Assembly: GCF_003315485.1 (NCBI RefSeq)
Contig: NZ_QNSE01000003.1
Span: forward strand, 124,001-188,000
Length of the DNA: 64,000 nucleotides
From: Marinomonas rhizomae
Lineage (GTDB): Bacteria; Pseudomonadota; Gammaproteobacteria; Pseudomonadales; Marinomonadaceae
Direction: 5' to 3'
Positions 29,458 through 39,436 of this stretch are shown piece by piece (position 1 is the stretch's first letter; the number at the start of each line of letters is the position of its first letter). A model generated the notes under the pieces. The model was not told the origin of the DNA. It saw nothing but the letters and a program-made list of their open reading frames with translations, and ran no database searches. The position numbers and the translations under genes were made by a program.

Positions 29458-29587
29458 ATATAGGGTCTTAAGTTGACTGTGTCAACTAAGGTTTTTGGCA
29501 AATTAATGAAATCGTATTTTTTGTCATTTTGTAGGTTGTATGGCAAAGGCGAAGTAATGGTTTTTCTTATTGAGGTGAATCATTACA

Positions 29588-30112
29588 ATGAAAAAATTAA
29601 AACCAAAAGATCGAGTTGTAATGGATAAGTATGATGTACATAAAACTGTTACCTCTGCATTGTTGAGTCGCTACGAGACCGCTAAATGGGCTGCGAAACA
29701 GGCCCATGAGGCAGCGACAAATGAAGAAAGTGTGGCAGAAAATAAATATGACACTTTTGGGTTGGAGGCATCTTACCTAGCTCATGGGCAATCACAGCGA
29801 GTATTAGAATGTGAAAAGGATTGGTTGCTTTTTGATAAGAAACAGCCTGTTATGTGTAATGAGGAAGAGGGTGTTGATTTGTGGTCATTAGTAACATTGG
29901 TAGACTTGGAGTCATCCTGTGTTTGTGAAAAGTACTTTTTTATTTCCCCTTGTGCCGGAGGGCTCAGCGTCGAAATAAGTAAAAAGATAGTTTATCTTGT
30001 GACACCTTCTAGTCCAGTTGGAAAGGTATTACTTGGTAAAATGGTCGATGATGAGGTCGAATTACGTCAAAGTGGGAAGCAAATGGCTTACGAAATAACC
30101 ACTATTGAATAA
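29588..30112 (+). CDS. GreA/GreB-like protein
   Basis: A 174-residue protein. Residues 38-75 (AAKQAHEAATNEESVAENKYDTFGLEASYLA) form a helical part and the C-terminus (VTPSSPVGKVLLGKMVDDEVELRQSGKQMAYEI) is the FKBP-like domain of Gre factors. The N-terminal coiled coil is much shorter than in GreA, so it may bind RNA polymerase differently, as Rnk does. Annotation of relatives as GreAB-type factors is from memory. GAGGTG lies 11 bases before the first ATG; an ATG at 29621 is an alternative start. Confidence 0.75.
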   Translation: MKKLKPKDRVVMDKYDVHKTVTSALLSRYETAKWAAKQAHEAATNEESVAENKYDTFGLEASYLAHGQSQRVLECEKDWLLFDKKQPVMCNEEEGVDLWSLVTLVDLESSCVCEKYFFISPCAGGLSVEISKKIVYLVTPSSPVGKVLLGKMVDDEVELRQSGKQMAYEITTIE

Positions 30113-30301
30113 AGCGAGCATTGTGAAGGACAAATTTTGCTCCAGCTCTAGAGAGTCAGGGTTTGTTCGCATATAATGTTTTGCCTTTAAATATTCTGTT
30201 CTTCTATTTGATGTATAAAACTCAGTTTACATTACTGATCAAATAGAAAACGTTCTAAGAAAAAATCACTCTCTTACTGAGAAAGTAATAGGAAAGAAAT
30301 T

Positions 30302-32074
30302 ATGCGCAGCCATTATTGCGGCGAGTTAAATGCTTCTAACATTTCACAAGAAATTACCCTTTGCGGTTGGGTTCATCGTCGTCGTGACCACGGCGGTGTT
30401 ATATTCTTAGACGTTCGTGACCGCGAAGGGATTACTCAAGTTGTTTTTGATCCTGATCGTGCCGAAAGTTTTGCCCTTGCCGACAGTGTTCGTAATGAGT
30501 TTGTTGTTAAGCTGAAAGGTTTGGTTCGAGCGCGTCCAGAAGGCACAGTGAACCCGAATATGAATACGGGCGAAATTGAAGTGCTTGGTACAGAGCTTGA
30601 AATTTTAAATGCCGCACAAACGCCGCCATTTCAATTGGATGATCACCAAAACGTTGGTGAAGATGTTCGATTAAAAAACCGTTTTATCGATTTGCGTCGT
30701 CCAGAAGTTCAGCAAAAAATGCGTTTTCGTTCAAAAGTAACCTCTGTGCTTCGTCGTTACTTAGATGACAATGGCTTCCTAGATATTGAAACACCAATTT
30801 TGACTCGTGCAACCCCAGAAGGTGCTCGTGACTATCTGGTACCAAGCCGTACGCAGCAAGGTAGTTTCTTTGCATTGCCGCAGTCACCACAGCTATTTAA
30901 ACAATTATTGATGGTGTCTGGTTTCGATCGTTATTACCAAATCGCCAAGTGCTTCCGTGATGAAGATTTACGTGCTGATCGTCAGCCAGAATTTACTCAG
31001 GTGGATATCGAAACATCCTTCATGAGCGAAGAGCAAATCATGGTCATGACTGAGAACATGATTGGCGACTTGTTTAAAGAATTAATGAATGTTGATTTGG
31101 GTGCTTTCCCTCGCATGCCTTATTCCGAAGCAATGGAAACATACGGCAGTGATAAGCCAGATCTTCGTATTCCATTAACGATTGTGACTGTGTCTGACTT
31201 GATGAAAGAGGTTGATTTCAAAGTCTTCTCTGGCCCTGCAACAGACCCTAAAGGCCGTGTAGCGGCGTTGAAAGTGCCTGGCGGCAACAGCTTAACACGT
31301 AAACAAATTGATGATTACACTAAGTTTGTTAGCATTTATGGTGCGAAAGGCTTGGCTTACATTAAGGTCAACGATAAATCGAACCTTGAAGAAGGCTTGC
31401 AGTCACCAATTGTTAAATTCTTGCCTATTGAAGTTCGTGCGGCGCTACTAGAGCGTCTAGAAGCTCAAGATGGCGACTTAATCTTCTTCGGTGCAGATTC
31501 AACGAAAGTGGTAAATGAAGCATTAGGTGCTCTACGTTGCAAGCTTGGCGAAGACATGGATCTTTATACTTGTGAATGGGCACCATTATGGGTTGTTGAT
31601 TTCCCAATGTTCGAAGAAACCAGTGATGGTGGTATTACTGCGATTCACCACCCATTCACCGCTCCTTCTTGCTCTCCTGAGGCGCTAAAAGCAGATCCAT
31701 TGAATGCTTTGTCTCAAGCATACGATATGGTACTAAATGGAACTGAACTTGGTGGCGGTTCTATTCGTATTCACCAAGTGTCAATGCAGGAAGTGGTGTT
31801 TGAGTTGCTAAACATCAGTGAAGAAGAGCAACAAGAGAAGTTTGGCTTCTTATTGGATGCGTTGAAGTTTGGTGCGCCGCCACATGGTGGTTTGGCATTT
31901 GGCCTTGACCGTTTGGTTATGTTGATGACGGGCTCTAGCTCTATTCGTGACGTCATTGCTTTCCCTAAAACACAAAGTGCGACCTGCCTTTTGACTCAAG
32001 CGCCAGGTGAGGTAAGCGAGAAACAGTTAAAAGAGTTGAGTATCCGCGTCAGAAAACCAGTGGTTGAATCCTAG
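30302..32074 (+). CDS. aspS: Aspartyl-tRNA synthetase
   Basis: Class II synthetase of bacterial type, 590 residues. The N-terminal anticodon-binding OB domain begins [10 protein letters not shown] and holds [21 protein letters not shown]. Motif 2 is [22 protein letters not shown] insertion domain lies in the middle, and motif 3 is [14 protein letters not shown] near the end. Whether it also charges tRNA-Asn (non-discriminating form) cannot be decided here. GGAAAG precedes the ATG, and a strong terminator follows. Confidence 0.97.
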   Translation: MRSHYCGELNASNISQEITLCGWVHRRRDHGGVIFLDVRDREGITQVVFDPDRAESFALADSVRNEFVVKLKGLVRARPEGTVNPNMNTGEIEVLGTELEILNAAQTPPFQLDDHQNVGEDVRLKNRFIDLRRPEVQQKMRFRSKVTSVLRRYLDDNGFLDIETPILTRATPEGARDYLVPSRTQQGSFFALPQSPQLFKQLLMVSGFDRYYQIAKCFRDEDLRADRQPEFTQVDIETSFMSEEQIMVMTENMIGDLFKELMNVDLGAFPRMPYSEAMETYGSDKPDLRIPLTIVTVSDLMKEVDFKVFSGPATDPKGRVAALKVPGGNSLTRKQIDDYTKFVSIYGAKGLAYIKVNDKSNLEEGLQSPIVKFLPIEVRAALLERLEAQDGDLIFFGADSTKVVNEALGALRCKLGEDMDLYTCEWAPLWVVDFPMFEETSDGGITAIHHPFTAPSCSPEALKADPLNALSQAYDMVLNGTELGGGSIRIHQVSMQEVVFELLNISEEEQQEKFGFLLDALKFGAPPHGGLAFGLDRLVMLMTGSSSIRDVIAFPKTQSATCLLTQAPGEVSEKQLKELSIRVRKPVVES

Positions 32075-32135
32075 AAGTGGCTCTTAAACTTATTTTAGAA
32101 CAGTAAGTTATGTTAAGAGATTGAAAGAAAAACGT

Positions 32136-32164
32136 AAAAGGCCGCGTATTAGCGGCCTTTTTTA
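32136..32164 (+). terminator. Intrinsic terminator after aspS
   Basis: Stem AAAAGGCCGC / GCGGCCTTTT around GTATTA, with a T tail. Confidence 0.88.
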
Positions 32165-32233
32165 TGTTTTGCCATTGCATACTTTGTAAAGGGCTGTTGA
32201 AATATACAGTAATTGTATAAGGCGCAAAATGTT

Positions 32234-32791
32234 ATGCCCACGACTAGGATTTTAGCAATTGACCCCGGCTCGCGAATAACTGGCTTTGGTATCATCGATA
32301 TTGTAAATGGTAAATCTGTTTACGTTAATAGTGGCTGTATACGATTACCTGATGAGGCGCTGTCTGTTAGGTTAAAACATATATTTCAGAATGTTTCAGC
32401 TTTATTGGACGAATATAAGCCAAACGAGTTTGCAATTGAGGAGGTGTTTTTAGCCAAGAATGCAAATTCGGCGTTAAAACTAGGGCAGGCAAGAGGTGCC
32501 GCTATTGTTGCAGCCTCTATTCAGGAGCTAACAGTGCATGAATATGCTGCACGACGTGTTAAGCAGTCTGTTGTTGGCAACGGTAATGCAGATAAAATGC
32601 AAGTACAAATGATGGTTCAGCTTTTGTTGAATCTAACTTCCAAGCCGCAAGCAGACGCGGCTGATGCTTTAGCAATTGCTTTGTGTCATGCTAATACTCG
32701 AACTTCCGGCGGATTGGAATACGGCGTTGGTAAACGAGCGGGGCGTGCCTCTAAGCGTTGGACAGAATTAGACGTAAGGAAAACTGTGTGA
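32234..32791 (+). CDS. ruvC: Holliday junction resolvase RuvC
   Basis: Endonuclease that cuts Holliday junctions. RNase H-like fold with the first catalytic aspartate D10 ([14 protein letters not shown]), the glutamate in [11 protein letters not shown], and the C-terminal [12 protein letters not shown]. The ATG at 32234 starts [12 protein letters not shown] as in relatives; an in-frame TTG at 32213 is unlikely. About 185 residues, normal. Its stop overlaps the ruvA GTG start by four bases. Confidence 0.96.
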   Translation: MPTTRILAIDPGSRITGFGIIDIVNGKSVYVNSGCIRLPDEALSVRLKHIFQNVSALLDEYKPNEFAIEEVFLAKNANSALKLGQARGAAIVAASIQELTVHEYAARRVKQSVVGNGNADKMQVQMMVQLLLNLTSKPQADAADALAIALCHANTRTSGGLEYGVGKRAGRASKRWTELDVRKTV

Positions 32792-33390
32792 TCGGACGAA
32801 TTGTCGGCACCTTGATAGAAAAGACTCCACCAGAATTGATGGTTGATGTTAATGGTATTGGTTATGAAGTCAGTGCTTCAATGACTACAGTCTACGATTT
32901 GCCTCAAATTGGAGGGCAGGTGACATTATTTACTCATCTGTTAGTTAAAGAGGATTCCCATACACTTTATGGGTTTATAGATAAAAATGAGCGCGCACTG
33001 TTTCGTATTCTGATTAAAGTCAATGGAATTGGTCCAAAGATGGCATTGGCAATTTTGTCCAGCATTTCATCTGAGGAGCTAATTAGTAATGTACAAGAAT
33101 CGGACGTGACCGCTCTTACTCGCATACCTGGTGTTGGCAAAAAAACAGCCGAACGACTAATTGTTGAATTGAGAGATAAGCTCGGACAGGCGGCAAAAAC
33201 TGACTTGTTCTCAGCTCCTGCCGTGTTGCGCCAAGTTCAGGCTGACCCTAGACAAGAGGCTGAAGCGGCACTTATTTCACTTGGTTATAAGCCTCAAGAA
33301 GCGGCTAAGGCGATTGCGAGCGTACCTGTGGATGCAGCTAATAGTGAAGAGGTTATCAAAGCCGCTTTGAAAGGTATGCTAAGGAAATAA
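32788..33390 (+). CDS. ruvA: Holliday junction DNA helicase subunit RuvA
   Basis: Tetrameric junction-binding protein. OB domain ([28 protein letters not shown]), two helix-hairpin-helix motifs ([29 protein letters not shown]) and the C-terminal RuvB-binding domain ([20 protein letters not shown]). Starts at GTG 32788, with TAAGGA eight bases upstream, in a GTGA overlap with ruvC. 200 residues, typical. Confidence 0.97.
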   Translation: MIGRIVGTLIEKTPPELMVDVNGIGYEVSASMTTVYDLPQIGGQVTLFTHLLVKEDSHTLYGFIDKNERALFRILIKVNGIGPKMALAILSSISSEELISNVQESDVTALTRIPGVGKKTAERLIVELRDKLGQAAKTDLFSAPAVLRQVQADPRQEAEAALISLGYKPQEAAKAIASVPVDAANSEEVIKAALKGMLRK

Positions 33391-33393
33391 AGC

Positions 33394-34407
33394 ATGATTG
33401 AACAAGATCGTATTATTTCTGCTGAGCTTAAAGGTAATGACCGTCAAATAGATCGCGCTATACGTCCGCAAGCGCTTGCTGAGTATATTGGTCAGCCTAT
33501 CGTTCGAGAGCAAATGGAAATTTTTATTCAAGCTGCACGTCAGCGTGAAGAGCCCCTCGATCATACTCTAATATTTGGGCCTCCTGGTTTAGGTAAAACA
33601 ACTCTTGCCAATATTATTGGTAATGAAATGGGGGCGGAAGTCAGAACAACATCCGGTCCTGTCTTAGAGCGGGCTGGAGATTTAGCAGCATTACTAACGA
33701 ATTTAAATGAAGGCGACATTTTATTTATTGATGAGATACATAGGTTAAGCCCGGCAATTGAAGAGGTGCTTTATCCCGCCATGGAGGATTATCAGCTAGA
33801 TATAATGATTGGTGAGGGGCCAGCAGCTAGGTCAATTAAAATTGAACTCCCACCGTTCACACTTGTCGGAGCAACAACAAGGGCAGGATTATTAACATCC
33901 CCCCTGCGGGATCGCTTTGGTATTGTGCAGCGTTTAGAGTTTTATGATGTTGAGTCGCTAACAACAATTGTGGCACGTTCAGCAAATAAAATGGGCATGG
34001 AGCTAGACCATTCAGGCTGTTTTGAAGTGGCAAGAAGGTCAAGAGGGACGCCAAGAATTGCCAATCGGCTGTTGCGTCGAGTTAGAGATGTGGCGCAAGT
34101 TAGCGGAGAGACGCTTGTCGGACAAAAGGTTGCTCAGAAGGCGCTAGATATGTTAAGTGTAGATAGTCAGGGGTTTGATCACTTAGATAGACGTATGTTA
34201 TTGACTATGATAGAAAAGTTTGACGGAAGGCCCGTTGGTCTAGATAGTGTCTCAGCCGCCTTAGGTGAAGACAAAGATACTATCGAAGACGTCATAGAGC
34301 CGTTTTTGATACAGCAAGGTTTTATAATTAGGACGCCAAGAGGGCGCCAAGTTACAAAACGTGCTTACGAACATTTTAATTACCAACTACCTTCAGATTT
34401 AAAATAG
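33394..34407 (+). CDS. ruvB: Holliday junction DNA helicase motor RuvB
   Basis: AAA+ branch-migration motor of 337 residues. Walker [10 protein letters not shown] at 62-70, Walker [10 protein letters not shown], sensor [16 protein letters not shown], and a C-terminal winged helix ([21 protein letters not shown]). It begins three bases after ruvA and is followed nine bases later by tolQ. In many gammaproteobacteria ybgC sits at that junction; it is absent here. Confidence 0.97.
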   Translation: MIEQDRIISAELKGNDRQIDRAIRPQALAEYIGQPIVREQMEIFIQAARQREEPLDHTLIFGPPGLGKTTLANIIGNEMGAEVRTTSGPVLERAGDLAALLTNLNEGDILFIDEIHRLSPAIEEVLYPAMEDYQLDIMIGEGPAARSIKIELPPFTLVGATTRAGLLTSPLRDRFGIVQRLEFYDVESLTTIVARSANKMGMELDHSGCFEVARRSRGTPRIANRLLRRVRDVAQVSGETLVGQKVAQKALDMLSVDSQGFDHLDRRMLLTMIEKFDGRPVGLDSVSAALGEDKDTIEDVIEPFLIQQGFIIRTPRGRQVTKRAYEHFNYQLPSDLK

Positions 34408-34416
34408 AGGTTAATA

Positions 34417-35097
34417 ATGTCAATTTGGGGACTGATCGCCAGTGCTAGTTTTGTGGTTCAGCTTGTGATGCTGATTCTACTAGCTGCTTCTGTATTATCA
34501 TGGATTGTAATATTTCAAAGAATCCGTGTGCTAAAAGAAGCGAAAAAAGTTCGTACATCCTTTGAAGAAAATTTTTGGTCTGGTATTGATCTTAGTCAAC
34601 TTTATCGAAAACTCACACAAGAAGGTCGTAAAGTAGAAGGTATAGAGAATATTTTTACGTCAGGTATTAAAGAATTTACTCGATTACGACAGAGCCACAA
34701 TGTTGATCCTGAAGCTATTATGGACGGTGTTCAAAGGGCGATGCGCGTAGCTCTATATCGTGAAGAAGAAAAGCTCGATCAACACCTGCCGTTTTTAGCA
34801 ACGGTTGGTTCCACCAGTCCTTATATCGGCTTATTTGGTACTGTTTGGGGGATAATGCATTCTTTTATTGGTCTTGCAGAAGTTCAGCAAGCCACATTGG
34901 CAACCGTTGCTCCAGGCATTGCAGAAGCTCTAATTGCAACAGCCATTGGTTTGGCAGCGGCAATCCCAGCTGTTATTGCATATAACCGATTTTCTTCTAC
35001 AGCGGAGTCTCTTGGCTCTAGTTATGAGAATTTTGCGGATGAATTTACTAGCATCTTACACCGTAAGGTACATGTAAGAGAGGGAGGCGCTGTATAG
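34417..35097 (+). CDS. tolQ: Tol-Pal system protein TolQ
   Basis: Inner-membrane proton channel subunit, 226 residues. Three membrane helices: SFVVQLVMLILLAASVLSWIV at the N-terminus, then YIGLFGTVWGIMHSFIGL and APGIAEALIATAIGLAAAIPAVIAYN. It forms the TolQR motor that energises TolA during cell constriction. Its TAG stop overlaps the tolR GTG start by one base. Confidence 0.96.
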   Translation: MSIWGLIASASFVVQLVMLILLAASVLSWIVIFQRIRVLKEAKKVRTSFEENFWSGIDLSQLYRKLTQEGRKVEGIENIFTSGIKEFTRLRQSHNVDPEAIMDGVQRAMRVALYREEEKLDQHLPFLATVGSTSPYIGLFGTVWGIMHSFIGLAEVQQATLATVAPGIAEALIATAIGLAAAIPAVIAYNRFSSTAESLGSSYENFADEFTSILHRKVHVREGGAV

Positions 35098-35525
35098 TGG
35101 CTCGCTCAAGAAGAAGAAACAAGCGTCGTCCAATGGCCGAAATTAATGTCGTCCCTTATATCGATGTTATGTTGGTTCTGCTGGTGATTTTTATGATTAC
35201 TGCGCCAATGCTTACTCAAGGTGTGGATGTCGAATTGCCCAATGCGAATGCGTCACCAATACAAGATACTGAAAATGATGTCATGATTGCCTCAGTCGAT
35301 TCCGATGGTAAGTACTATTTAGATGTCGGTGGCAAACAAGAGTCGATAGCCTTATCTCAGATACAAGATAGAGTAAGGAAGGTGTTGAATCAAAATCCTA
35401 AGATGTCTGTATTGGTAAGAGGGGACAAAAACGTCTCTTATGGTGACGTTATTGGTCTTATGGTGACATTGCAGGGCGCAGGTGTTCCAAATGTAGGTTT
35501 AGTGACAGAACCGGATAAAAACTAA
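35097..35525 (+). CDS. tolR: Tol-Pal system protein TolR
   Basis: ExbD/TolR family, 142 residues, one membrane helix (YIDVMLVLLVIFMITAPML) with the proton-carrying aspartate in YIDVML, and a periplasmic domain. Starts at GTG 35097, coupled to the tolQ stop; ends overlapping the tolA start by one base. Confidence 0.96.
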   Translation: MARSRRRNKRRPMAEINVVPYIDVMLVLLVIFMITAPMLTQGVDVELPNANASPIQDTENDVMIASVDSDGKYYLDVGGKQESIALSQIQDRVRKVLNQNPKMSVLVRGDKNVSYGDVIGLMVTLQGAGVPNVGLVTEPDKN

Positions 35526-36481
35526 TGAAATGGTTGCGCAGTGATAGTTATAGTATTCCAACGGTGCTGGCTATAAGTTTGCATGCGGGTATTGTTATTG
35601 CCGGCTTGGTTGCGATCGATTTTAGTGATACTGAGGCTCCAAAACCAAAACGTCCTCCTATCGTTAATGCTACTGTTATTGATATTTCTGAAACTATAAT
35701 AGGTAAAAGAGAGTCTGAGGAGAAAGCCGCAAAGCAGCAGGCAGCCCTAGCAGAAAAAAAGAAAAAAGAAGCTGAACAGCGTAGAAAAAAAGAAACTAAG
35801 CGCAAGGCTTTAGAAGAAAAGCAAAAGCAACTTGCTCAAGCTAAGCAGGCAAAAGAAAAGGCAGAAGCAGCGCGTCAAGAAGCAGCAAGAAAGAAAAAAG
35901 CAGCGGAACAAAAGCGTGTTATGCAAGAGGCAGAAAACAAGCGACTGGCTAAAGAGCAAGCCGAAAATAAACGCTTAGCTGAAAAAAAGCGCCTAGCTGA
36001 AAAAGAGGCGAATGAAAAGCAGCGTAAAGAACTTGCTCGTAAGGCCGAGGCTGACCGTTTAGCGGAAGAAGAGCGAAAGCGCCAAGAGGAGGCAGCAAGG
36101 CTTGCTGAACAAAAGAAAGCCGAGGAGGCGGCTGCCAAAGCGGCGGCACTTGAAGCTGAGCAACGTAAAGTGCAAGAAGCTCAAATGGTTCAATCTATTA
36201 GTGGTTTAATAAATGATAGGGTCGCCGCAGCCTGGATTCGTCCACCGAGTGCGCGAAACAACATGAAAGCCCAATTGCGCATTTATTTTTTACCGAATGG
36301 TGAAGTGATGAATGTTCAAATCACCAAAAGTAGTGGTGATGCCTTATTCGATCAGCGAACAGTGGACGCTGTTTATAAGGTCAGGAAAATTGAAGAGTTA
36401 TCGGAAGTTGACTCATACGTTTTTGAGCGAAATTTTCGACAAGTAGATTTGATTTTTAACCCGCAAGATTTGAGAAATTAA
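35525..36481 (+). CDS. tolA: Tol-Pal system protein TolA
   Basis: N-terminal membrane helix ([18 protein letters not shown]) preceded by a short cytoplasmic tail, a long Lys/Glu/Ala-rich helix (residues 60-215), and the C-terminal TolA domain III ([42 protein letters not shown]). Spans the periplasm and links TolQR to TolB and Pal. 318 residues. The A-rich helix codons create long false frames on the other strand. Starts one base before the tolR stop ends. Confidence 0.96.
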   Translation: MKWLRSDSYSIPTVLAISLHAGIVIAGLVAIDFSDTEAPKPKRPPIVNATVIDISETIIGKRESEEKAAKQQAALAEKKKKEAEQRRKKETKRKALEEKQKQLAQAKQAKEKAEAARQEAARKKKAAEQKRVMQEAENKRLAKEQAENKRLAEKKRLAEKEANEKQRKELARKAEADRLAEEERKRQEEAARLAEQKKAEEAAAKAAALEAEQRKVQEAQMVQSISGLINDRVAAAWIRPPSARNNMKAQLRIYFLPNGEVMNVQITKSSGDALFDQRTVDAVYKVRKIEELSEVDSYVFERNFRQVDLIFNPQDLRN

Positions 36482-37779
36482 TGATGTTAAAAAAATGGTT
36501 AAGTATATTATTCTCTTGTTTAATATTTATAGGTTCAGCTAGGGCTCAGTTAGTTATTGAAATAACGAGTGGTGCGGATCAGCTACTACCGATAGCCGTA
36601 GTTCCTTTTGGCTATGATGGTGTGGATGCGCTGCCAGAGGATATTGCTCAAATTGTTGAGGCGGATTTGGCCCGTAGCGGTTTATTTCAAGCAATTCCTC
36701 GCTCTAATATGCTAAGTATGCCAACCAAAGAATCAGATGTGTTTTATAGGGATTGGCGCCTTCTAAAAAGTGATTATGTTGTCATTGGCACAGTAAAGAA
36801 ACTACCCAGTAATCAATATAGAATAGGTTTTGAGCTATTAAATGTTTTAAGTCAGAAGCCTGTTCAAAAGCATAGTTCTATTGATGTTAGTGCAAATAAT
36901 TTTCGTGATGCTGCGCATTATATAAGCGATAAAGTCTACGAGTTATTGACTGGAACTAGGGGCGCGTTTAGCACAAGAATATTATATGTTACTGCAGAAG
37001 GAGACAAAAAAGCGCCATTATTTAAATTACAAGTCGCCGATGCAGATGGACATCGTCCGCAAGTTGTTGTTGAATCGAAAGAACCAATATTATCTCCCTC
37101 ATGGAGTATGGATGGTCGAAAAATTGCTTATGTTATGTTTCGTAATCGACGTCCAAATATTTTCATTCAAGAATTGGCTACAGGTAAGCGTCAGCAAATA
37201 GCACAATTTAGAGGATTAAATGGAGCGCCTTCATGGTCACCCGATGGAAAAAAATTAGCATTGGTACTTTCTAAAGACAATAACCCTGAAATTTATACTT
37301 TAGAGATCGCAACACAAAAATTGGAGCGAATGACAAACCATTATGCAATTGATACCGAACCAAGCTGGGAGCCAGATGGTAAGGGGATTGTATTTACATC
37401 TGATCGTGGTGGTAATCCCCAAATATACCGATTAGATGTAAATAGTAAGCGTGTAGAGCGAGTGACTTTTGAAGGAGAGCTGAATACCAGAGCAAGAATG
37501 ACGCCTGATGGTCGTTATCTTGTTACTGTTCAAAAGAACAATGGTAATTATCATATTGCGCTTCAGGATATGAAAACAGGTCGAGTTCAAGTTCTTACAG
37601 AGACTTACTTAGATGAATCGCCAAGCATTGCGCCAAATGGTAGCATGGTGATGTATGCCACAACCTATCAAGGGAAGGGTATCTTAGGCGTAGTATCCGT
37701 TGATGGCCTTGTAAAATATAGGTTACCATCAGCAGACGGAGATGTACGAGAACCATCTTGGTCACCGTATTTCAAATAA
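36481..37779 (+). CDS. tolB: Tol-Pal system protein TolB
   Basis: Periplasmic protein of 432 residues with a Sec signal peptide ([19 protein letters not shown]), an alpha/beta N-terminal domain and a six-bladed beta-propeller with repeats such as [28 protein letters not shown] and [13 protein letters not shown]. It binds Pal and TolA. The start ATG overlaps the tolA stop. Confidence 0.96.
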   Translation: MMLKKWLSILFSCLIFIGSARAQLVIEITSGADQLLPIAVVPFGYDGVDALPEDIAQIVEADLARSGLFQAIPRSNMLSMPTKESDVFYRDWRLLKSDYVVIGTVKKLPSNQYRIGFELLNVLSQKPVQKHSSIDVSANNFRDAAHYISDKVYELLTGTRGAFSTRILYVTAEGDKKAPLFKLQVADADGHRPQVVVESKEPILSPSWSMDGRKIAYVMFRNRRPNIFIQELATGKRQQIAQFRGLNGAPSWSPDGKKLALVLSKDNNPEIYTLEIATQKLERMTNHYAIDTEPSWEPDGKGIVFTSDRGGNPQIYRLDVNSKRVERVTFEGELNTRARMTPDGRYLVTVQKNNGNYHIALQDMKTGRVQVLTETYLDESPSIAPNGSMVMYATTYQGKGILGVVSVDGLVKYRLPSADGDVREPSWSPYFK

Positions 37780-37798
37780 AGACATTGAGGAGTGAATA

Positions 37799-38383
37799 AT
37801 GAGTGTAACAAAACTAGGTAAGTTTGCTGTAATTGGTTTATCTGCAGCATGGATTGCAGGTTGTAGTACAACAGCAACAGATACTGATTCTTCAACTGTT
37901 GCTGAAGATGCCACTTCAACCGAGCAAGCCAATGAGACGGCTGCTGAAAACTCTGATCAAGCATTTGGTGCAGGTCAAGGTGATGCAATGACCAGTGTTA
38001 TTGTTGAAGAAGATGTTGCGACTAACGACGATAACGGTATGGATTCTCTAGCGGGTGTAGAAACTGTATTTTACTTTGATTTTGATAAATCAATTGTACG
38101 TCCAGAATCTCGTGAAGCTTTAGCTAAACATGCTGAATATTTGGTATCACACCCTGATGCTCGTGCTGTTCTAGAAGGGCATGCGGATGAGCGTGGTACT
38201 CGTGAATACAACATGGCTCTAGGTGAGCGTCGTGCTAAAGCTATTAGCCGTTATTTGACTATTCAAGGTGTTGCTGCTTCTCAAATCGAAACAGTTAGCT
38301 TTGGCGAAGAAGTTCCTGTTGCCTTCGGTCATGACAGCAATGCTTGGCAGCTAAACCGCCGTGTTGAAATCCGTTACGAATAA
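37799..38383 (+). CDS. pal: Peptidoglycan-associated lipoprotein Pal
   Basis: Outer-membrane lipoprotein, 194 residues. Signal peptide with lipobox (IGLSAAWIAGC), an acidic Ser/Thr linker, then an OmpA-like peptidoglycan-binding domain (YFDFDKSIVRPESREAL, LEGHADERGTREYNMALGERRA, NRRVEIRY). GAGGAG lies before the ATG. The stop overlaps the cpoB start. Confidence 0.97.
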   Translation: MSVTKLGKFAVIGLSAAWIAGCSTTATDTDSSTVAEDATSTEQANETAAENSDQAFGAGQGDAMTSVIVEEDVATNDDNGMDSLAGVETVFYFDFDKSIVRPESREALAKHAEYLVSHPDARAVLEGHADERGTREYNMALGERRAKAISRYLTIQGVAASQIETVSFGEEVPVAFGHDSNAWQLNRRVEIRYE

Positions 38384-39174
38384 TGGCATCTAAAGACTTA
38401 AAAGTTCGCTCTTTTGCAATGGTGCTGTTTTTTACAGCACCATTTGCATTAGCTGAGGCTCAACAGGCAAGCGGAGGTCTTTCTCCAAGTGCCGCTGCGG
38501 ATCTGCTTTTTCAATTGGAAACACTGCAACAGGAGGTTCAAAGCCTCCGTGGACAATTAGAAAACCAGGGTCATGAGTTGAAGTTAATGAAAGAGAGTCA
38601 ACGTGATCGCTATATTGATCTTGATAAGCGCATTTCTATACTGATGTCAGCTTCTGCGAATGAACCTAAGTATGCATCTACTCCAGCACAAAGTGCGGGA
38701 CGTCCAGTTGCAGCTGAAACAGTAGTAACTAGAAATGTTCCTTCAGTTAGTTCTTTGGTTTCCTCTCCTTTAGCACCTGTTAATCTACAGCCACTAACAG
38801 CTAAATCTCAGCAGGCTTATAATGAGGCTTACAATCTTATTCCTCAAAGAAAATTTGATGAAGCAGAAGTCGCATTAACAAAGTTTGTAAAAGATTATCC
38901 AAATAACACCTTAACGGGTAATGGCTATTATTGGCTGGGTGAAGTTAAGTTGGTTCAAGGAAAGTCTCAAGAAGCAATAGATGCGTTCTCTACTGTAATT
39001 AAAAACTTTCCGGGGCATAACAAAGAGCAAGACTCACTGTATAAGTTAGGTACTGTAACAGATCAACTTGGGGATACAGTAAAGGCTAAGTCTTATTTAC
39101 AGGATGTAATTAGGCGTTTCCCTGATAGTAAGGCAGCTAAACTAGCAGCAGGATATTTAAGTAAAATTAAATAG
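38383..39174 (+). CDS. cpoB: Cell division coordinator CpoB
   Basis: Periplasmic protein (also YbgF) that ties peptidoglycan synthesis to outer-membrane constriction through TolA and PBP1B. Signal peptide (SFAMVLFFTAPFALAEAQ), an N-terminal trimerising coiled coil (LLFQLETLQQEVQSLRGQLE), a linker, and TPR repeats from residue 145 (QQAYNEAYNLIPQRKFDEAE). 263 residues. It is the last gene of the Tol-Pal operon; tRNA-Lys genes follow. Confidence 0.94.
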   Translation: MASKDLKVRSFAMVLFFTAPFALAEAQQASGGLSPSAAADLLFQLETLQQEVQSLRGQLENQGHELKLMKESQRDRYIDLDKRISILMSASANEPKYASTPAQSAGRPVAAETVVTRNVPSVSSLVSSPLAPVNLQPLTAKSQQAYNEAYNLIPQRKFDEAEVALTKFVKDYPNNTLTGNGYYWLGEVKLVQGKSQEAIDAFSTVIKNFPGHNKEQDSLYKLGTVTDQLGDTVKAKSYLQDVIRRFPDSKAAKLAAGYLSKIK

Positions 39175-39175
39175 C

Positions 39176-39204
39176 TTGCAATCCTCAGCGGGCTCTGTAT
39201 TATA
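39176..39204 (+). promoter_or_regulatory. Promoter of the tRNA-Lys pair
   Basis: TTGCAA (39176-39181), a 17-base spacer and TATTAT (39199-39204), followed by a C/G-rich stretch as in stable-RNA promoters. The predicted start is a few bases before the first tRNA. The -35 element overlaps the 3' end of cpoB. Confidence 0.7.
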
Positions 39205-39215
39205 CGCAACCCGTT

Positions 39216-39291
39216 GGGTCGTTAGCTCAGTTGGTAGAGCAGTTGACTTTTAATCAATTGGTCACTGGTTCGAATCCAGTACGACCCACCA
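39216..39291 (+). tRNA. tRNA-Lys(UUU), copy 1
   Basis: 76 bases from GGGTCGT to ACGACCC plus encoded CCA. D-loop TAGCTCAGTTGGTAGAGC, anticodon TTT in the loop CTTTTAA, T-arm GGTTCGAATCC. Full cloverleaf. Confidence 0.97.
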
Positions 39292-39319
39292 ACATCTTTT
39301 TATTCCTTTTGTGATTTTT

Positions 39320-39395
39320 GGGTCGTTAGCTCAGTTGGTAGAGCAGTTGACTTTTAATCAATTGGTCACTGGTTCGAATCCAGTACGACCCACCA
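39320..39395 (+). tRNA. tRNA-Lys(UUU), copy 2
   Basis: Identical over all 76 bases to the first copy, separated from it by 28 bases. Cotranscription from the single upstream promoter is likely. nadA begins 41 bases later. Confidence 0.97.
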
Positions 39396-39436
39396 AAAAC
39401 ACTCATTCCGCTCCCAGTTTCTTAAGGGGTAATGAT

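Noticed and set aside
35548-36149. Long minus-strand frames opposite tolA
   Set aside because: They arise from the low-complexity Lys/Glu/Ala helix of tolA and give Ser/Phe/Arg-rich translations without family likeness.
39216-39395. Repeated 76-base units resembling a short CRISPR or tandem repeat
   Set aside because: They are two identical tRNA-Lys genes with full cloverleaf and CCA; no further repeats or spacers exist.
39311-39436. N-terminal extension of nadA
   Set aside because: The frame translates the second tRNA-Lys; the true start at 39437 has a strong ribosome-binding site and aligns with NadA.
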